From Vibrio plantisponsor (GTDB lineage: Bacteria; Pseudomonadota; Gammaproteobacteria; Enterobacterales; Vibrionaceae): 64,000 bases of DNA. Both the position numbers and the translations under genes were made by a program. The notes under the pieces are model-generated. The model was given only the letters and a program-made list of their open reading frames with translations, was not told where the DNA came from and did no database searches. Shown here piece by piece: positions 1 through 8,548 of the stretch; position 1 is the stretch's first letter, and each line of letters begins with the position of its first letter. The DNA lies in assembly GCF_013041605.1 (NCBI RefSeq), contig NZ_JABEQC010000008.1, positions 186,001-250,000 on the forward strand, in the 5' to 3' direction.

Positions 1-772
1 CGATGTCAGAACCTTCTTTGTGCCAAATCGCACGCGCTTTGATGCTGCCGCGGCCAGTGCGATAAATTTTTTCCAACTCAGCTTGAGGTGAAATAATTTC
101 CGCTTCAGTTGGATAATCCGGCCCTTTCACAAACTGCATCACATCTGACAGTTCCGATTTCGGGTTATCAATCAGATGGATAGTTGCATCGGCAATTTCG
201 CGTACGTTGTGTGGCGGAATATCAGTCGCCATACCAACGGCAATACCTGTTACACCGTTCAATAGAATATGTGGCAAGCGTGCTGGCAACATTTGCGGCT
301 CTTTCATCGTGCCATCAAAGTTTGGCTGCCAATCCACGTTACCTTGGCCAAGTTCGCCTAATAATACTTCCGCAAACTTAGATAGCTTTGCTTCTGTATA
401 ACGCATGGCCGCGAAGGATTTCGGATCATCCGGCGCACCCCAGTTACCTTGACCATCCACCAGAGGGTAGCGGTAAGAGAAAGGCTGAGCCATCAGTACC
501 ATCGCTTCGTAACATGCAGAGTCACCATGCGGATGGTATTTACCCAACACGTCACCTACGGTACGTGCAGACTTTTTATATTTTGCCGCAGCCGAAAGTC
601 CCAGCTCCGACATTGCATAAATTATGCGTCGTTGAACCGGCTTTAAACCATCACCAATATATGGCAAGGCACGGTCCATGATTACGTACATCGAGTAGTT
701 CAGGTAAGCATCTTCCGTAAACTTGCGCATTGGAAGTTGTTCAACACCCTCGAAGTTAATTTCAGTACTCAT
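1..772 (-). CDS. parC: DNA topoisomerase IV subunit A, N-terminal part (cut by window edge)
   Basis: This is the DNA cleavage and religation subunit of topoisomerase IV, which decatenates daughter chromosomes together with ParE. Only the first 257 codons are present; the gene continues past base 1. The start [14 protein letters not shown] lies 3 bp after the parE stop, so the two genes are cotranscribed. The winged-helix breakage domain is recognisable, with the active-site tyrosine in [10 protein letters not shown] (about Y125). The quinolone-resistance-determining stretch [12 protein letters not shown] keeps serine at 85 and glutamate at 89, the wild-type state, so no common ParC fluoroquinolone substitution is seen at these sites. 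GyrA is the only close alternative, but direct adjacency to parE settles the call. Confidence 0.97.
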   Translation of the reverse strand, partial: MSTEINFEGVEQLPMRKFTEDAYLNYSMYVIMDRALPYIGDGLKPVQRRIIYAMSELGLSAAAKYKKSARTVGDVLGKYHPHGDSACYEAMVLMAQPFSYRYPLVDGQGNWGAPDDPKSFAAMRYTEAKLSKFAEVLLGELGQGNVDWQPNFDGTMKEPQMLPARLPHILLNGVTGIAVGMATDIPPHNVREIADATIHLIDNPKSELSDVMQFVKGPDYPTEAEIISPQAELEKIYRTGRGSIKARAIWHKEGSDI

Positions 773-775
773 TCA

Positions 776-2656
776 TTACACCTCAGCCAAATCGCCATTG
801 CTTTGTAGCCAAGTACGGCGGTCATCCGCACGTTTCTTGCCTAAAAGCATGTCCAACATCTCGTCCGTTGCCGTTTCATCATCAATCGTGAGCTGTACTA
901 AACGACGAGTGTTTGGATCCATGGTTGTTTCGCGCAATTGAAGTGGGTTCATCTCACCCAAACCTTTGAATCGCTGAACGTTAATTTTGGCTTTCTTCTG
1001 GCTTAGTCTTTCCAAAATGCCATCTTTCTCTGCGTCATCTAGCGCATAGAACACTTCTTTACCGCAATCGATTCGATAAAGAGGAGGCATAGCGACATAG
1101 ATATGACCCGCTTTGGTCAGAGCTTGGAAGTGCTTAGTAAACAGAGCACAAAGCAGAGTTGCGATATGAAGACCATCCGAGTCCGCATCGGCAAGGATAC
1201 AGATTTTGCCGTAACGCAATCCGCTGAGGTCGTCGCTATCCGGGTCAATGCCCAAAGCAACAGAAATATCGTGTACTTCTTGAGACGCTAGTACCTGATC
1301 AGCAGACACTTCCCAAGTATTAAGAATTTTACCGCGTAGTGGCATCACCGCTTGGAACTCGCGATCACGTGCTTGCTTCGCACTACCACCCGCAGAATCC
1401 CCTTCGACGAAGAAGATTTCAGTACGGCTAAGGTCTTGCACTGAACAGTCTGTGAGTTTACCCGGTAGAGCTGGCCCTGAAGCCACTTTCTTACGGACCA
1501 CTTTCTTACTAGCACGCATACGGCTGTGAGCATTCGCAATACACACTTCTGCAAGTTGTTCTGCAAGTTGAGGCTTTTCATTCAGCCATAGGCTAAACGA
1601 GTCTTTCACCACACCAGAAACAAATGCGGCCGTTTGACGAGAAGAGAGACGTTCTTTTGTTTGACCAGCAAACTGCGGATCTTGCATTTTCACCGAAAGA
1701 ACATAGGCACAGCGGTCGAATACGTCTTCACCCGTGAGCTTAACACCACGTGGCAATAAATTACGGAACTCACAGAACTCGCGCATTGCATCCAATAAGC
1801 CCTGACGCAATCCATTGACGTGAGTACCACCTTGCGCAGTTGGGATTAAGTTAACGTAACTCTCAGTAATGAGCTCGCCACCTTCAGGAAGCCAAATAAC
1901 GGCCCAAGTTGCCGCTTCAGTCTCAGCTTTAAACTCACCGGTGAAAGGCTCTTCTGGTAGAACAACCGAATCTTTTACACCTTCGGTGAGATAGTCTTTT
2001 AAACCATCTTCGTACAGCCAGCGATACTCTTTATCATTCACCTTGTCGGTAAATGTGATTTCTAGCCCCGGACACAGTACGGCTTTCGCTCGCAAGTTAT
2101 TGACTAAGCGTGATACGGAGAAATTAGGATAATCAAAATAAGAAGTATCAGGCCAGAAATGAACGCTGGTACCGCGGTTACGACGACCGCAGGTTCCTGT
2201 TACAGTGAGATCGGAAACTTTGTTGCCGTGTTCGAAAGCGATTTCGTAAATTTGACCATCGCGACGTACAGCAACTTCAACGCGTTTAGAAAGGGCGTTA
2301 ACTACCGAGATACCTACACCGTGTAGACCGCCTGAGAATTGATAGTTTTTGTTCGAAAACTTACCGCCAGCATGAAGCTTACAGAAGATAAGCTCGACAC
2401 CAGAAATTTTTTCTTCTGGGTGAATATCTACAGGCATGCCTCGACCATCATCAATCACTTCTAATGATTGATCGGCGTGAAGGATTACCTGAACCTTTGT
2501 GGCATGTCCGGCCAACGCTTCATCGACACTGTTGTCGATAACTTCTTGCCCAAGATGGTTCGGGCGCGTTGTATCCGTGTACATCCCAGGCCTGCGACGC
2601 ACTGGTTCTAAGCCATTAAGGACTTCAATGGCTCCAGCATTATATTGTTCAGTCAT
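776..2656 (-). CDS. parE: DNA topoisomerase IV subunit B (ATPase)
   Basis: This is the ATP-hydrolysing subunit of topoisomerase IV; 626 residues is close to the usual 630. The N-terminal GHKL ATPase domain shows EVIDNSVDEA (catalytic region near residues 38-48) and DDGRGMP near 69-75, with GGLHGVG further on. The C-terminal TOPRIM domain shows FVEGDSAGGSAKQ near residue 414 and the metal-binding ADADSDGLH near 494, followed by FKGLGEMNP. It is the last-but-one gene of the nudF-yqiB-cpdA-yqiA-parE-parC series. A 211-bp gap with an AT-rich tract separates it from yqiA, so it probably also has its own promoter. The ribosome binding site in front of the ATG is weak. Confidence 0.97.
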   Translation of the reverse strand: MTEQYNAGAIEVLNGLEPVRRRPGMYTDTTRPNHLGQEVIDNSVDEALAGHATKVQVILHADQSLEVIDDGRGMPVDIHPEEKISGVELIFCKLHAGGKFSNKNYQFSGGLHGVGISVVNALSKRVEVAVRRDGQIYEIAFEHGNKVSDLTVTGTCGRRNRGTSVHFWPDTSYFDYPNFSVSRLVNNLRAKAVLCPGLEITFTDKVNDKEYRWLYEDGLKDYLTEGVKDSVVLPEEPFTGEFKAETEAATWAVIWLPEGGELITESYVNLIPTAQGGTHVNGLRQGLLDAMREFCEFRNLLPRGVKLTGEDVFDRCAYVLSVKMQDPQFAGQTKERLSSRQTAAFVSGVVKDSFSLWLNEKPQLAEQLAEVCIANAHSRMRASKKVVRKKVASGPALPGKLTDCSVQDLSRTEIFFVEGDSAGGSAKQARDREFQAVMPLRGKILNTWEVSADQVLASQEVHDISVALGIDPDSDDLSGLRYGKICILADADSDGLHIATLLCALFTKHFQALTKAGHIYVAMPPLYRIDCGKEVFYALDDAEKDGILERLSQKKAKINVQRFKGLGEMNPLQLRETTMDPNTRRLVQLTIDDETATDEMLDMLLGKKRADDRRTWLQSNGDLAEV

Positions 2657-2803
2657 AATATGTAATGCTTTTATCGATAAATAATTGGTAACTTTACATC
2701 TCGTTTATTAACGCTTTATTTTTATAACAATACGTTAAGAATTAACGTGTTTTTTAACACCTAAACGAGAAAAGTCTAAGAGGAACATAGTCTGGAAGAG
2801 AAC

Positions 2804-2827
2804 GACTGATGTCAAGAGACATCAGTC
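2804..2827. other. Perfect 10-bp inverted repeat between yqiA and parE
   Basis: Arms GACTGATGTC and GACATCAGTC are separated by four bases. The repeat lies just downstream of the yqiA stop and upstream of parE on the minus strand. There is no T-run after either arm, so it is not a standard intrinsic terminator. It could be an mRNA-stabilising or processing hairpin, or an operator. Confidence 0.6.
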
Positions 2828-2867
2828 AGTGGCAAGCAAAATTATGACTCTAACCTCAATGAAAAGG

Positions 2868-3455
2868 CTATAAGTCTAAGAATTTGATGATTTGGGCTGG
2901 ATAACGTTCAAAATCAATAAAACTATGGTCGCCACCTGTCTCCACCGTCTGTTTTGAATCTGCATACTTTTCCACAGCTTGACGATAATCGAGCACTTCA
3001 TCTTCCGTTTGCTGCAGAAGCCAAAAATCTTGAGGCGATTTTAATTCAGGAATATCCAACGCGATGAGTTCTTGTATGTGGGACTCGTCCAAAACGTAAC
3101 GTTCTTGGGTGTACGGATTCTCTTGTTCACCAAGAAACGAAGCTAACAGTTCATAAGGTTTCACGGCTGGATTGACTAACACCGCGCGAAAACCAAATTT
3201 TGCGTTTAGCCACGTGGAGAGATAGCCACCTAAAGAACTGCCTACCAAGCCAATTTGATAGTCATCTTTATATTGATTAACCACATCCAATAGATGTTGC
3301 GCTGCCAGAGCAGGAAAACTCGGCAATTTTGGAACAACCACTTTGATGTCTGGACGATGATTCTTGCAGTACTCACTCATCACCTGCGCCTTATGCGACA
3401 GAGGAGAACTGTTAAAACCATGAATATAAAGAAGTAAAGATGGACGCTTTGACAT
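2868..3455 (-). CDS. yqiA: YqiA-like alpha/beta-hydrolase (esterase)
   Basis: This small alpha/beta-hydrolase of the UPF0227/YqiA family is an esterase of unknown physiological substrate. I chose the start MSKRPSLLLYIHGFNSSP, giving 195 residues, because the family begins right at the LYIHGFNSSP strand; an upstream in-frame ATG would add 14 residues and run into cpdA. The nucleophile elbow GSSLGGY lies near residues 70-76, with D in DEVLDY and H in GGDHSF near the C-terminus as the probable remaining triad. The start is one base from the cpdA stop, so the two are probably translationally coupled. The position between cpdA and parE matches the enterobacterial order. Confidence 0.9.
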   Translation of the reverse strand: MSKRPSLLLYIHGFNSSPLSHKAQVMSEYCKNHRPDIKVVVPKLPSFPALAAQHLLDVVNQYKDDYQIGLVGSSLGGYLSTWLNAKFGFRAVLVNPAVKPYELLASFLGEQENPYTQERYVLDESHIQELIALDIPELKSPQDFWLLQQTEDEVLDYRQAVEKYADSKQTVETGGDHSFIDFERYPAQIIKFLDL

Positions 3456-3456
3456 A

Positions 3457-4278
3457 TTAGTAACCGCTCGCATCAAAATCAGGCTGAAACACGCCATTTG
3501 CCAAGCGTTTCACTGCTGACTTCACAGTGCCATCAGCACATAACTCCAGTTCACGCCAACCTGGTGAGGTTTTATCTAACGCAAAATCATTCGAGTTAGG
3601 TTTGAACTGGATACAGGTCGAAGGTGTCGCCATGACTCTCACGCCCATATGTTCCTTGTCCATATTCTGATGTACATGGCCGCACAAGACCGCTTTGACA
3701 TTGGAATGGCGCTTTACTACATCCCAAAACGATTCGCTGTCTTTTAACGTGTGTTGATCAAGCCAAGCGCTGCCAACCAAAAGAGGATGGTGATGCAAAA
3801 GCACTAAGGTGTATCTATCCGGATACTGTGTCAGTTTCTCATCTAACAGAGCCAGCTGATGATCACTCAAACGGCCATGAGGAACACCAACAACCTGCGA
3901 ATCTAGCAACACCATTTGCCAGTGTTCGCCAAGCAATACATGTTCCTCAGTGCGAATCTGGGGGGATGGTAACACTGCACCCATGTTAGGTTTGTAGTCG
4001 TGATTACCAGGCAGCCAGAAACAGTCTTTCTCCAGCATTTTAATGCTCTCTGAAAAACGTTGATAGGATTCAGCACTATGATCTTGAGAAATATCGCCCG
4101 TTGCGAGAACGGCATCATACTGAACTTTCTGAGTACAAATCTCTTTCACTACAGCACGAAAGCTGTCAGCGGTGTTTACGCTAAGCAAACAGCCGTCATC
4201 TGGCGCGAATAAGTGAGTATCCGTTATCTGTACAAGCTTTATGCTATCTGGATTATCTATACTGGGCGACACGTTCAA
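3457..4278 (-). CDS. cpdA: 3',5'-cyclic AMP phosphodiesterase CpdA
   Basis: This class III phosphodiesterase hydrolyses cAMP to AMP and so tempers CRP signalling. Its 273 residues carry the full metallophosphoesterase motif set in order: DTHLF near residue 20 (first metal site), ATGDIS near 60, LPGNHD near 94, then LLHHHPL and CGHVHQ (C-terminal metal histidines). All metal ligands are present. It is preceded by yqiB and followed one base later by yqiA. The order matches E. coli, which supports cpdA over generic metallophosphatases of the family. Confidence 0.93.
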   Translation of the reverse strand: MNVSPSIDNPDSIKLVQITDTHLFAPDDGCLLSVNTADSFRAVVKEICTQKVQYDAVLATGDISQDHSAESYQRFSESIKMLEKDCFWLPGNHDYKPNMGAVLPSPQIRTEEHVLLGEHWQMVLLDSQVVGVPHGRLSDHQLALLDEKLTQYPDRYTLVLLHHHPLLVGSAWLDQHTLKDSESFWDVVKRHSNVKAVLCGHVHQNMDKEHMGVRVMATPSTCIQFKPNSNDFALDKTSPGWRELELCADGTVKSAVKRLANGVFQPDFDASGY

Positions 4279-4296
4279 ACTCGATAAACCTAACTA

Positions 4297-4734
4297 TTAT
4301 GGATGACTAAAATTAATTGGCTGGCGGCTAATACCATGCTTTAAGCAGAAGGTAAGCCAATCACCTAAAAAGCGATTAATTTGAGCCTTTTCATCTTTTT
4401 GTACCATTTTCTCATTCGGATAATCATGACGCGCTTTTATCCTGCTGAGATGATCGCTGGTGTGCACTTCTGCTACACGAGCGTCGTGGTACAGCCTGAC
4501 AGACATGGTTGGTAATGGAAACACTGAAATATCATCACTTTGACAGATCTCCACCAAAGTTGTGTACTTTGTGACTTCTAGCACTTGAAGTTGGTAAGTC
4601 ATTTGAGCCGCTTGGTAGCAACGTAAGTCATCGACACTTGGCTGTGTAGGAAGCAAAGCGTTTAACTTAGCGTAGTTTGTTTCATAAACTCGCATCAGTT
4701 CTTTTAGATCTACGTGATATGGTTTTTTCACCAT
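4297..4734 (-). CDS. yqiB: DUF1249 family protein YqiB
   Basis: This is a conserved gammaproteobacterial protein of unknown function (DUF1249), 145 residues. I chose the start MVKKPYHVDLKELMRVYE because its ATG overlaps the nudF stop as TAATG, giving translational coupling, and because the family starts just before the MR-x-YE-x-NY segment; a longer reading frame would invade nudF. The C-terminal half contains VSVRLYHDARVAEV-like residues (MSVRLYHDARVAEV) and QKDEKAQINRFLGDWL, typical of the family. No signal peptide or membrane segment is visible. It is always found beside nudF and cpdA, but its role is not known. Confidence 0.9.
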   Translation of the reverse strand: MVKKPYHVDLKELMRVYETNYAKLNALLPTQPSVDDLRCYQAAQMTYQLQVLEVTKYTTLVEICQSDDISVFPLPTMSVRLYHDARVAEVHTSDHLSRIKARHDYPNEKMVQKDEKAQINRFLGDWLTFCLKHGISRQPINFSHP

Positions 4735-5363
4735 TACTTCAGCCATTGAGTTCTCAAATTCTCGTAATTCAGTTCCAACCATTGTAGTGCAATGATTGAT
4801 GCACCATTTTCAATAACACCGTCTTTTACCAACTGGTAAGCCTGCTCACGGCTCATGACATGCACTTTAATATCCTCTCCTTCATAGTCTAAACCATGAA
4901 TACCTTTCGCTTGAGAGGAATCAACCTCGCCGACGTAAACATCTAATTTCTCAGAACATCCGCCAGCCGAAGGATAATACGAAGTCACCGATTCAATTCG
5001 GCCGATATCAACACCCGCTTCTTCTACCGCTTCTCTACGAACAACTTCAATGGCACTTTCATCACGGTCAATAATTCCCGCAACAATTTCCAGTTGCCAA
5101 GGCCGTTGTTGTTCGAGTGTTCCAACACGAATTTGTTCAATGATAACGACTTGATCTCGAACCGCATCATAAGGCAACAACGCAGCCGCATGCCCACGTT
5201 CGAAAAGTTCACGTTCAATAGGTTCACTCCATCCGCCTTGAAAAAGCTTATGTTTGAAGCGATATTTAACCATTCGGAAAAAACCTTGAAACAGTGTCTC
5301 TTTTGAGACGATTTCAATGTCTTGTGACGAAAACTGACCTAATGGTTTACCGGTTTGTGACAT
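4734..5363 (-). CDS. nudF: ADP-ribose diphosphatase (Nudix)
   Basis: This enzyme cleaves ADP-ribose to AMP and ribose-5-phosphate, limiting damage from free ADP-ribose. The 209-residue protein contains a complete Nudix box, G-x5-E-x7-RE-x2-EE-x-G, in GIIDRDESAIEVVRREAVEE (about residues 93-112) followed by AGV. It is the first gene of the nudF-yqiB-cpdA-yqiA series and overlaps yqiB by one base (TAATG). Divergent from tolC, with a 249-bp AT-rich gap between them. Confidence 0.95.
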   Translation of the reverse strand: MSQTGKPLGQFSSQDIEIVSKETLFQGFFRMVKYRFKHKLFQGGWSEPIERELFERGHAAALLPYDAVRDQVVIIEQIRVGTLEQQRPWQLEIVAGIIDRDESAIEVVRREAVEEAGVDIGRIESVTSYYPSAGGCSEKLDVYVGEVDSSQAKGIHGLDYEGEDIKVHVMSREQAYQLVKDGVIENGASIIALQWLELNYENLRTQWLK

Positions 5364-5612
5364 TCGAGAGCTCCCGATACGAATAAAGGACGGCTAAACA
5401 ACGTAGTTTACTCGTGGTAACTGGTGACTTCCAAGGACATTGCTCAACTTTTTATATAAAAATTATATATATTTTTAAGTAAAGCAAAATTTATATTGCA
5501 CACATGGATAGTTAAGTGTAAAAAAGTGCAAAGTTTCGAGTAAATTACGACCAAAATGGGGTAAACTCTTGAAACGCCCACCCTAACTTCATAATAGGCA
5601 GGAATAGGACCA
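5364..5612. promoter_or_regulatory. Divergent nudF/tolC regulatory region
   Basis: The 249-bp gap contains an AT-only tract around 5451-5478 that could serve as an UP-element or intrinsic bend. A purine-rich site (AGGA, near 5598-5608) precedes the tolC ATG. I could not assign a specific operator or a convincing -35/-10 pair. Confidence 0.4.
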
Positions 5613-6947
5613 ATGAAAAAACTGCTTCCAGTATTTATTAGCGTAGCTCTTGGCAGCTTAAGTGCTGCAGTATCGGCTGACGATCTTGCTCAAATTTACG
5701 ATCAAGCAAAAGAAAATGACCCTCAATTACTGAGCGCAGCGGCACAACGTGACGCAGCATTTGAAGCAGTAACTTCAAGTCGTAGTAGCTTACTACCACA
5801 GATCAACCTAACGGCTGGTTACAACATTACTAGTAGTGACGAACCAAAAGATAGTGAACTGCTATCAGCAGGAATTTCCTTTTCGCAAGAACTTTACAAT
5901 CGTTCAAGCTGGGTTTCATTAGACACAGCAGAGAAACAAGCTCGCCAAGCGGATGCACAATACGCGGTTGTTCAACAGTCATTAATCCTGCGTGTCGCTC
6001 AGGCTTATTTCTCAGTGCTCAGTGCTCAAGACAACCTAGAATTTGTCCGCGCAGAAAAAGCGGCGGTTGGTCGTCAGTTAGAACAAACTAAGCAACGTTT
6101 TGAAGTGGGTCTTTCTGCAATTACTGACGTACATGATGCTCAAGCACAATACGACAGCGTTTTGGCAGATGAAGTGTTAGCTGAGAACACTCTGATAAAC
6201 AGCTATGAGTCACTGCGTGAAATCACTGGTCAAGATCACAAAGATCTAAGCATTCTCGATACTAACCGTTTTTCTGCTAGCCCATCAGCGACATCAATGG
6301 ATGCACTGGTTGAAGAAGCTCAACAAAAGAACTTGTCTCTTTTGTCATCTCGCATTGCGCAAGATGTAGCGAAAGACAACATCTCTTTAGCGAGTTCAGG
6401 CCACCTACCATCGTTAACACTTGATGGTGGATACAGCTATGGCAAGCAAATGGATAGCAGCGCGAGTGCTTATAGTTTTGACGGTCACGACTACAACGAT
6501 TTAAACATCGGTGTGAACTTATCTGTGCCTCTATACACAGGTGGTAATGTGACTTCGCAAACCAAACAAGCAGAGTTCGCGTACGTTGCAGCAAGCCAAG
6601 ATTTAGAAGCGTCTTACCGCAGTGTGATTAAGGCTGTTCGTGCAAACAACAACAACATCAACGCTTCAATCGGTGCGTTGCGTGCTTACGAACAATCGGT
6701 AATTTCAGCTAAATCAGCGCTAGAAGCAACTGAAGCAGGTTTTGATGTTGGTACTCGTACAATCGTAGACGTGCTGGATTCAACTCGTAGCTTGTACAAC
6801 GCGAACAAAAACCTATCATCAGCTCGTTACAACTACATTCTTAGTGTGTTGCAACTTCGCCAAGCAGTAGGTTCTCTGTCTGAACAAGATATCCTTGATA
6901 TCAACAGCGGCCTAAAAGCAGCGAAATCAGCAAAGACTAAATCTTAA
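5613..6947 (+). CDS. tolC: Outer-membrane efflux channel TolC
   Basis: This is the outer-membrane exit duct for tripartite drug efflux pumps and type I secretion. Its 444 residues start with a clear signal peptide (MKKLLPVFISVALGSLSAAVSA, cleavage before DDLAQIYDQA). Two homologous halves of the OEP family follow, each with long helices; DVLDSTRSLYNANKNLSSAR marks the second repeat. Both flanking neighbours (nudF and hldE) are on the opposite strand, so it is monocistronic, and a strong terminator follows the stop. The genomic place next to nudF, as in E. coli, supports TolC itself over one of the RND-linked paralogues. Confidence 0.95.
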   Translation: MKKLLPVFISVALGSLSAAVSADDLAQIYDQAKENDPQLLSAAAQRDAAFEAVTSSRSSLLPQINLTAGYNITSSDEPKDSELLSAGISFSQELYNRSSWVSLDTAEKQARQADAQYAVVQQSLILRVAQAYFSVLSAQDNLEFVRAEKAAVGRQLEQTKQRFEVGLSAITDVHDAQAQYDSVLADEVLAENTLINSYESLREITGQDHKDLSILDTNRFSASPSATSMDALVEEAQQKNLSLLSSRIAQDVAKDNISLASSGHLPSLTLDGGYSYGKQMDSSASAYSFDGHDYNDLNIGVNLSVPLYTGGNVTSQTKQAEFAYVAASQDLEASYRSVIKAVRANNNNINASIGALRAYEQSVISAKSALEATEAGFDVGTRTIVDVLDSTRSLYNANKNLSSARYNYILSVLQLRQAVGSLSEQDILDINSGLKAAKSAKTKS

Positions 6948-6968
6948 GATTGTTTTTTTTACAGACAT

Positions 6969-6998
6969 AAAAAAACGCCAGCATGCTGGCGTTTTTTC
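6969..6998. terminator. Bidirectional terminator between tolC and hldE
   Basis: A run of A, a GC-rich stem ACGCCAGC/GCTGGCGT and a run of six T lie between the convergent stops of tolC and hldE, so the element can terminate both. Confidence 0.93.
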
Positions 6999-7033
6999 TT
7001 TCTCGGCATATCTAAAAATGCAACAAAGGCTAA

Positions 7034-8464
7034 TTAACCTCTGCCACCTTTAATCGCTTCGATAATTTCTGTGGTTGAACAGCCGTCTTCAAAGTTCAGT
7101 ACTTTAACCTGACCACCAGCCGCAATCACTTCTTTACCACCCGCAATATCTTCTGGTTTGTAGTCGCCGCCTTTTACTAATAAATCAGGCAACACTTCAG
7201 AGATCAAACGTTGTGGCGTATCTTCACTAAACGGTACTACCCAATCCACAGCACCTAGCGCTGCCAATACAGCCATACGGCGATCGGTCGGGTTCACTGG
7301 ACGACCAGGCCCTTTCAAACGTTTTACAGATTCATCCGTATTAACAGCAACAATCAGGCGGTCACCAAGCTCACCAGCATGATTCAGATAAGAAACATGA
7401 CCCGCATGAAGAATATCGAAACATCCGTTGGTCATAACAACTTTCTCGCCACGAGCTTGCGCTTTACGCACAGCTTCAATAAGTGCTTTCTCACCAATCA
7501 CGCCGTAGTCAGTATCTTTGCTGCCGTGAATAGCTTCAGCAAGTTCAATGGTAGAGACTGTCGATGTACCAAGTTTACCGACCACAACTCCAGCGGCTGC
7601 GTTTGCTAGCGCACAAGCTTCATCTAAAGGCTTACCTGCTGCGACTGAAGACGCCAATACGGAAATCACTGTATCACCAGCACCCGTTACGTCATAAACT
7701 TCTTTAGCTTGAGTTGGCAGATGGAAAGGATCCATACCACGACGCAGTAGTGTCATACCATGTTCACTACGAGTCACCAACAGAGCATCAAGATCGAACT
7801 CTTCAATCAGACCTAAACCTTTTTCGACCAAGTCTTGATCAGATTTAACTTTGCCCACAACACATTCGAATTCAGAAAGGTTTGGAGTTAACAACGTTGC
7901 ACCACGGTAACGTTCAAAGTCTGCGCCTTTAGGATCAATAAACACTGGAACATTTGCTGCTCGTGCTTTTTGAATGAACTGTTGTACATGTTCAAGAGCA
8001 CCTTTCGCGTAATCCGATAAGATCACCGCTTGCACATTTGGCAATGCTGATTCCATACGCGATAAGATCAATTCAGGATCGGTTTTTTCAAACTTGTCTT
8101 CAAAATCTAAACGGATAAGTTGCTGACCACGGCTCAGTACGCGCAGTTTTGTAATCGTTGGATAGTCTGGCAAAGCAACAAAATCACACGTCACTTTCAG
8201 AGAAGTTAACTTCTCACTCAGCACCTGAGCTGGCTCATCAATCCCTGTTAAACCAACGAGATGCGCATGACCACCTAATGAAGCGATGTTCATTGCTACG
8301 TTAGCAGCACCACCAGGACGCTCTTCGTTTTTCTCTACTTTTACTACTGGCACAGGGGCTTCTGGCGAAATACGACCAGTAGGGCCATGCCAGTATCTGT
8401 CAAGCATGACGTCGCCAATAATTAATACCCCTGCATCACTGTAGTCAGGTAGGATTGGTTTCAT
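7034..8464 (-). CDS. hldE: Bifunctional heptose-7-phosphate kinase / heptose-1-phosphate adenylyltransferase
   Basis: This enzyme makes ADP-D-glycero-beta-D-manno-heptose for the lipopolysaccharide inner core. The 476 residues hold two domains. The N-terminal ribokinase-like domain (about 1-320) has GGAANVA near residue 53 and the catalytic-base motif VTGAGDTV near 260. The C-terminal cytidylyltransferase-fold domain starts near 345 with [13 protein letters not shown] and includes [10 protein letters not shown]. Full length and the fused form are typical for gammaproteobacteria. It follows glnE by 84 bp on the same strand and has a good GGAGA ribosome binding site. Confidence 0.97.
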   Translation of the reverse strand: MKPILPDYSDAGVLIIGDVMLDRYWHGPTGRISPEAPVPVVKVEKNEERPGGAANVAMNIASLGGHAHLVGLTGIDEPAQVLSEKLTSLKVTCDFVALPDYPTITKLRVLSRGQQLIRLDFEDKFEKTDPELILSRMESALPNVQAVILSDYAKGALEHVQQFIQKARAANVPVFIDPKGADFERYRGATLLTPNLSEFECVVGKVKSDQDLVEKGLGLIEEFDLDALLVTRSEHGMTLLRRGMDPFHLPTQAKEVYDVTGAGDTVISVLASSVAAGKPLDEACALANAAAGVVVGKLGTSTVSTIELAEAIHGSKDTDYGVIGEKALIEAVRKAQARGEKVVMTNGCFDILHAGHVSYLNHAGELGDRLIVAVNTDESVKRLKGPGRPVNPTDRRMAVLAALGAVDWVVPFSEDTPQRLISEVLPDLLVKGGDYKPEDIAGGKEVIAAGGQVKVLNFEDGCSTTEIIEAIKGGRG

Positions 8465-8548
8465 TATGGATCTCCAATAACTGTTTCTGGGCGGAGTTTA
8501 TCACAGCCCTATGAGCGGCTAAAGTTATCTAATATCAGAACTCTGTTA

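Noticed and set aside
235..540. Quinolone-resistance mutation in parC
   Set aside because: The key positions read serine 85 and glutamate 89, the sensitive state.
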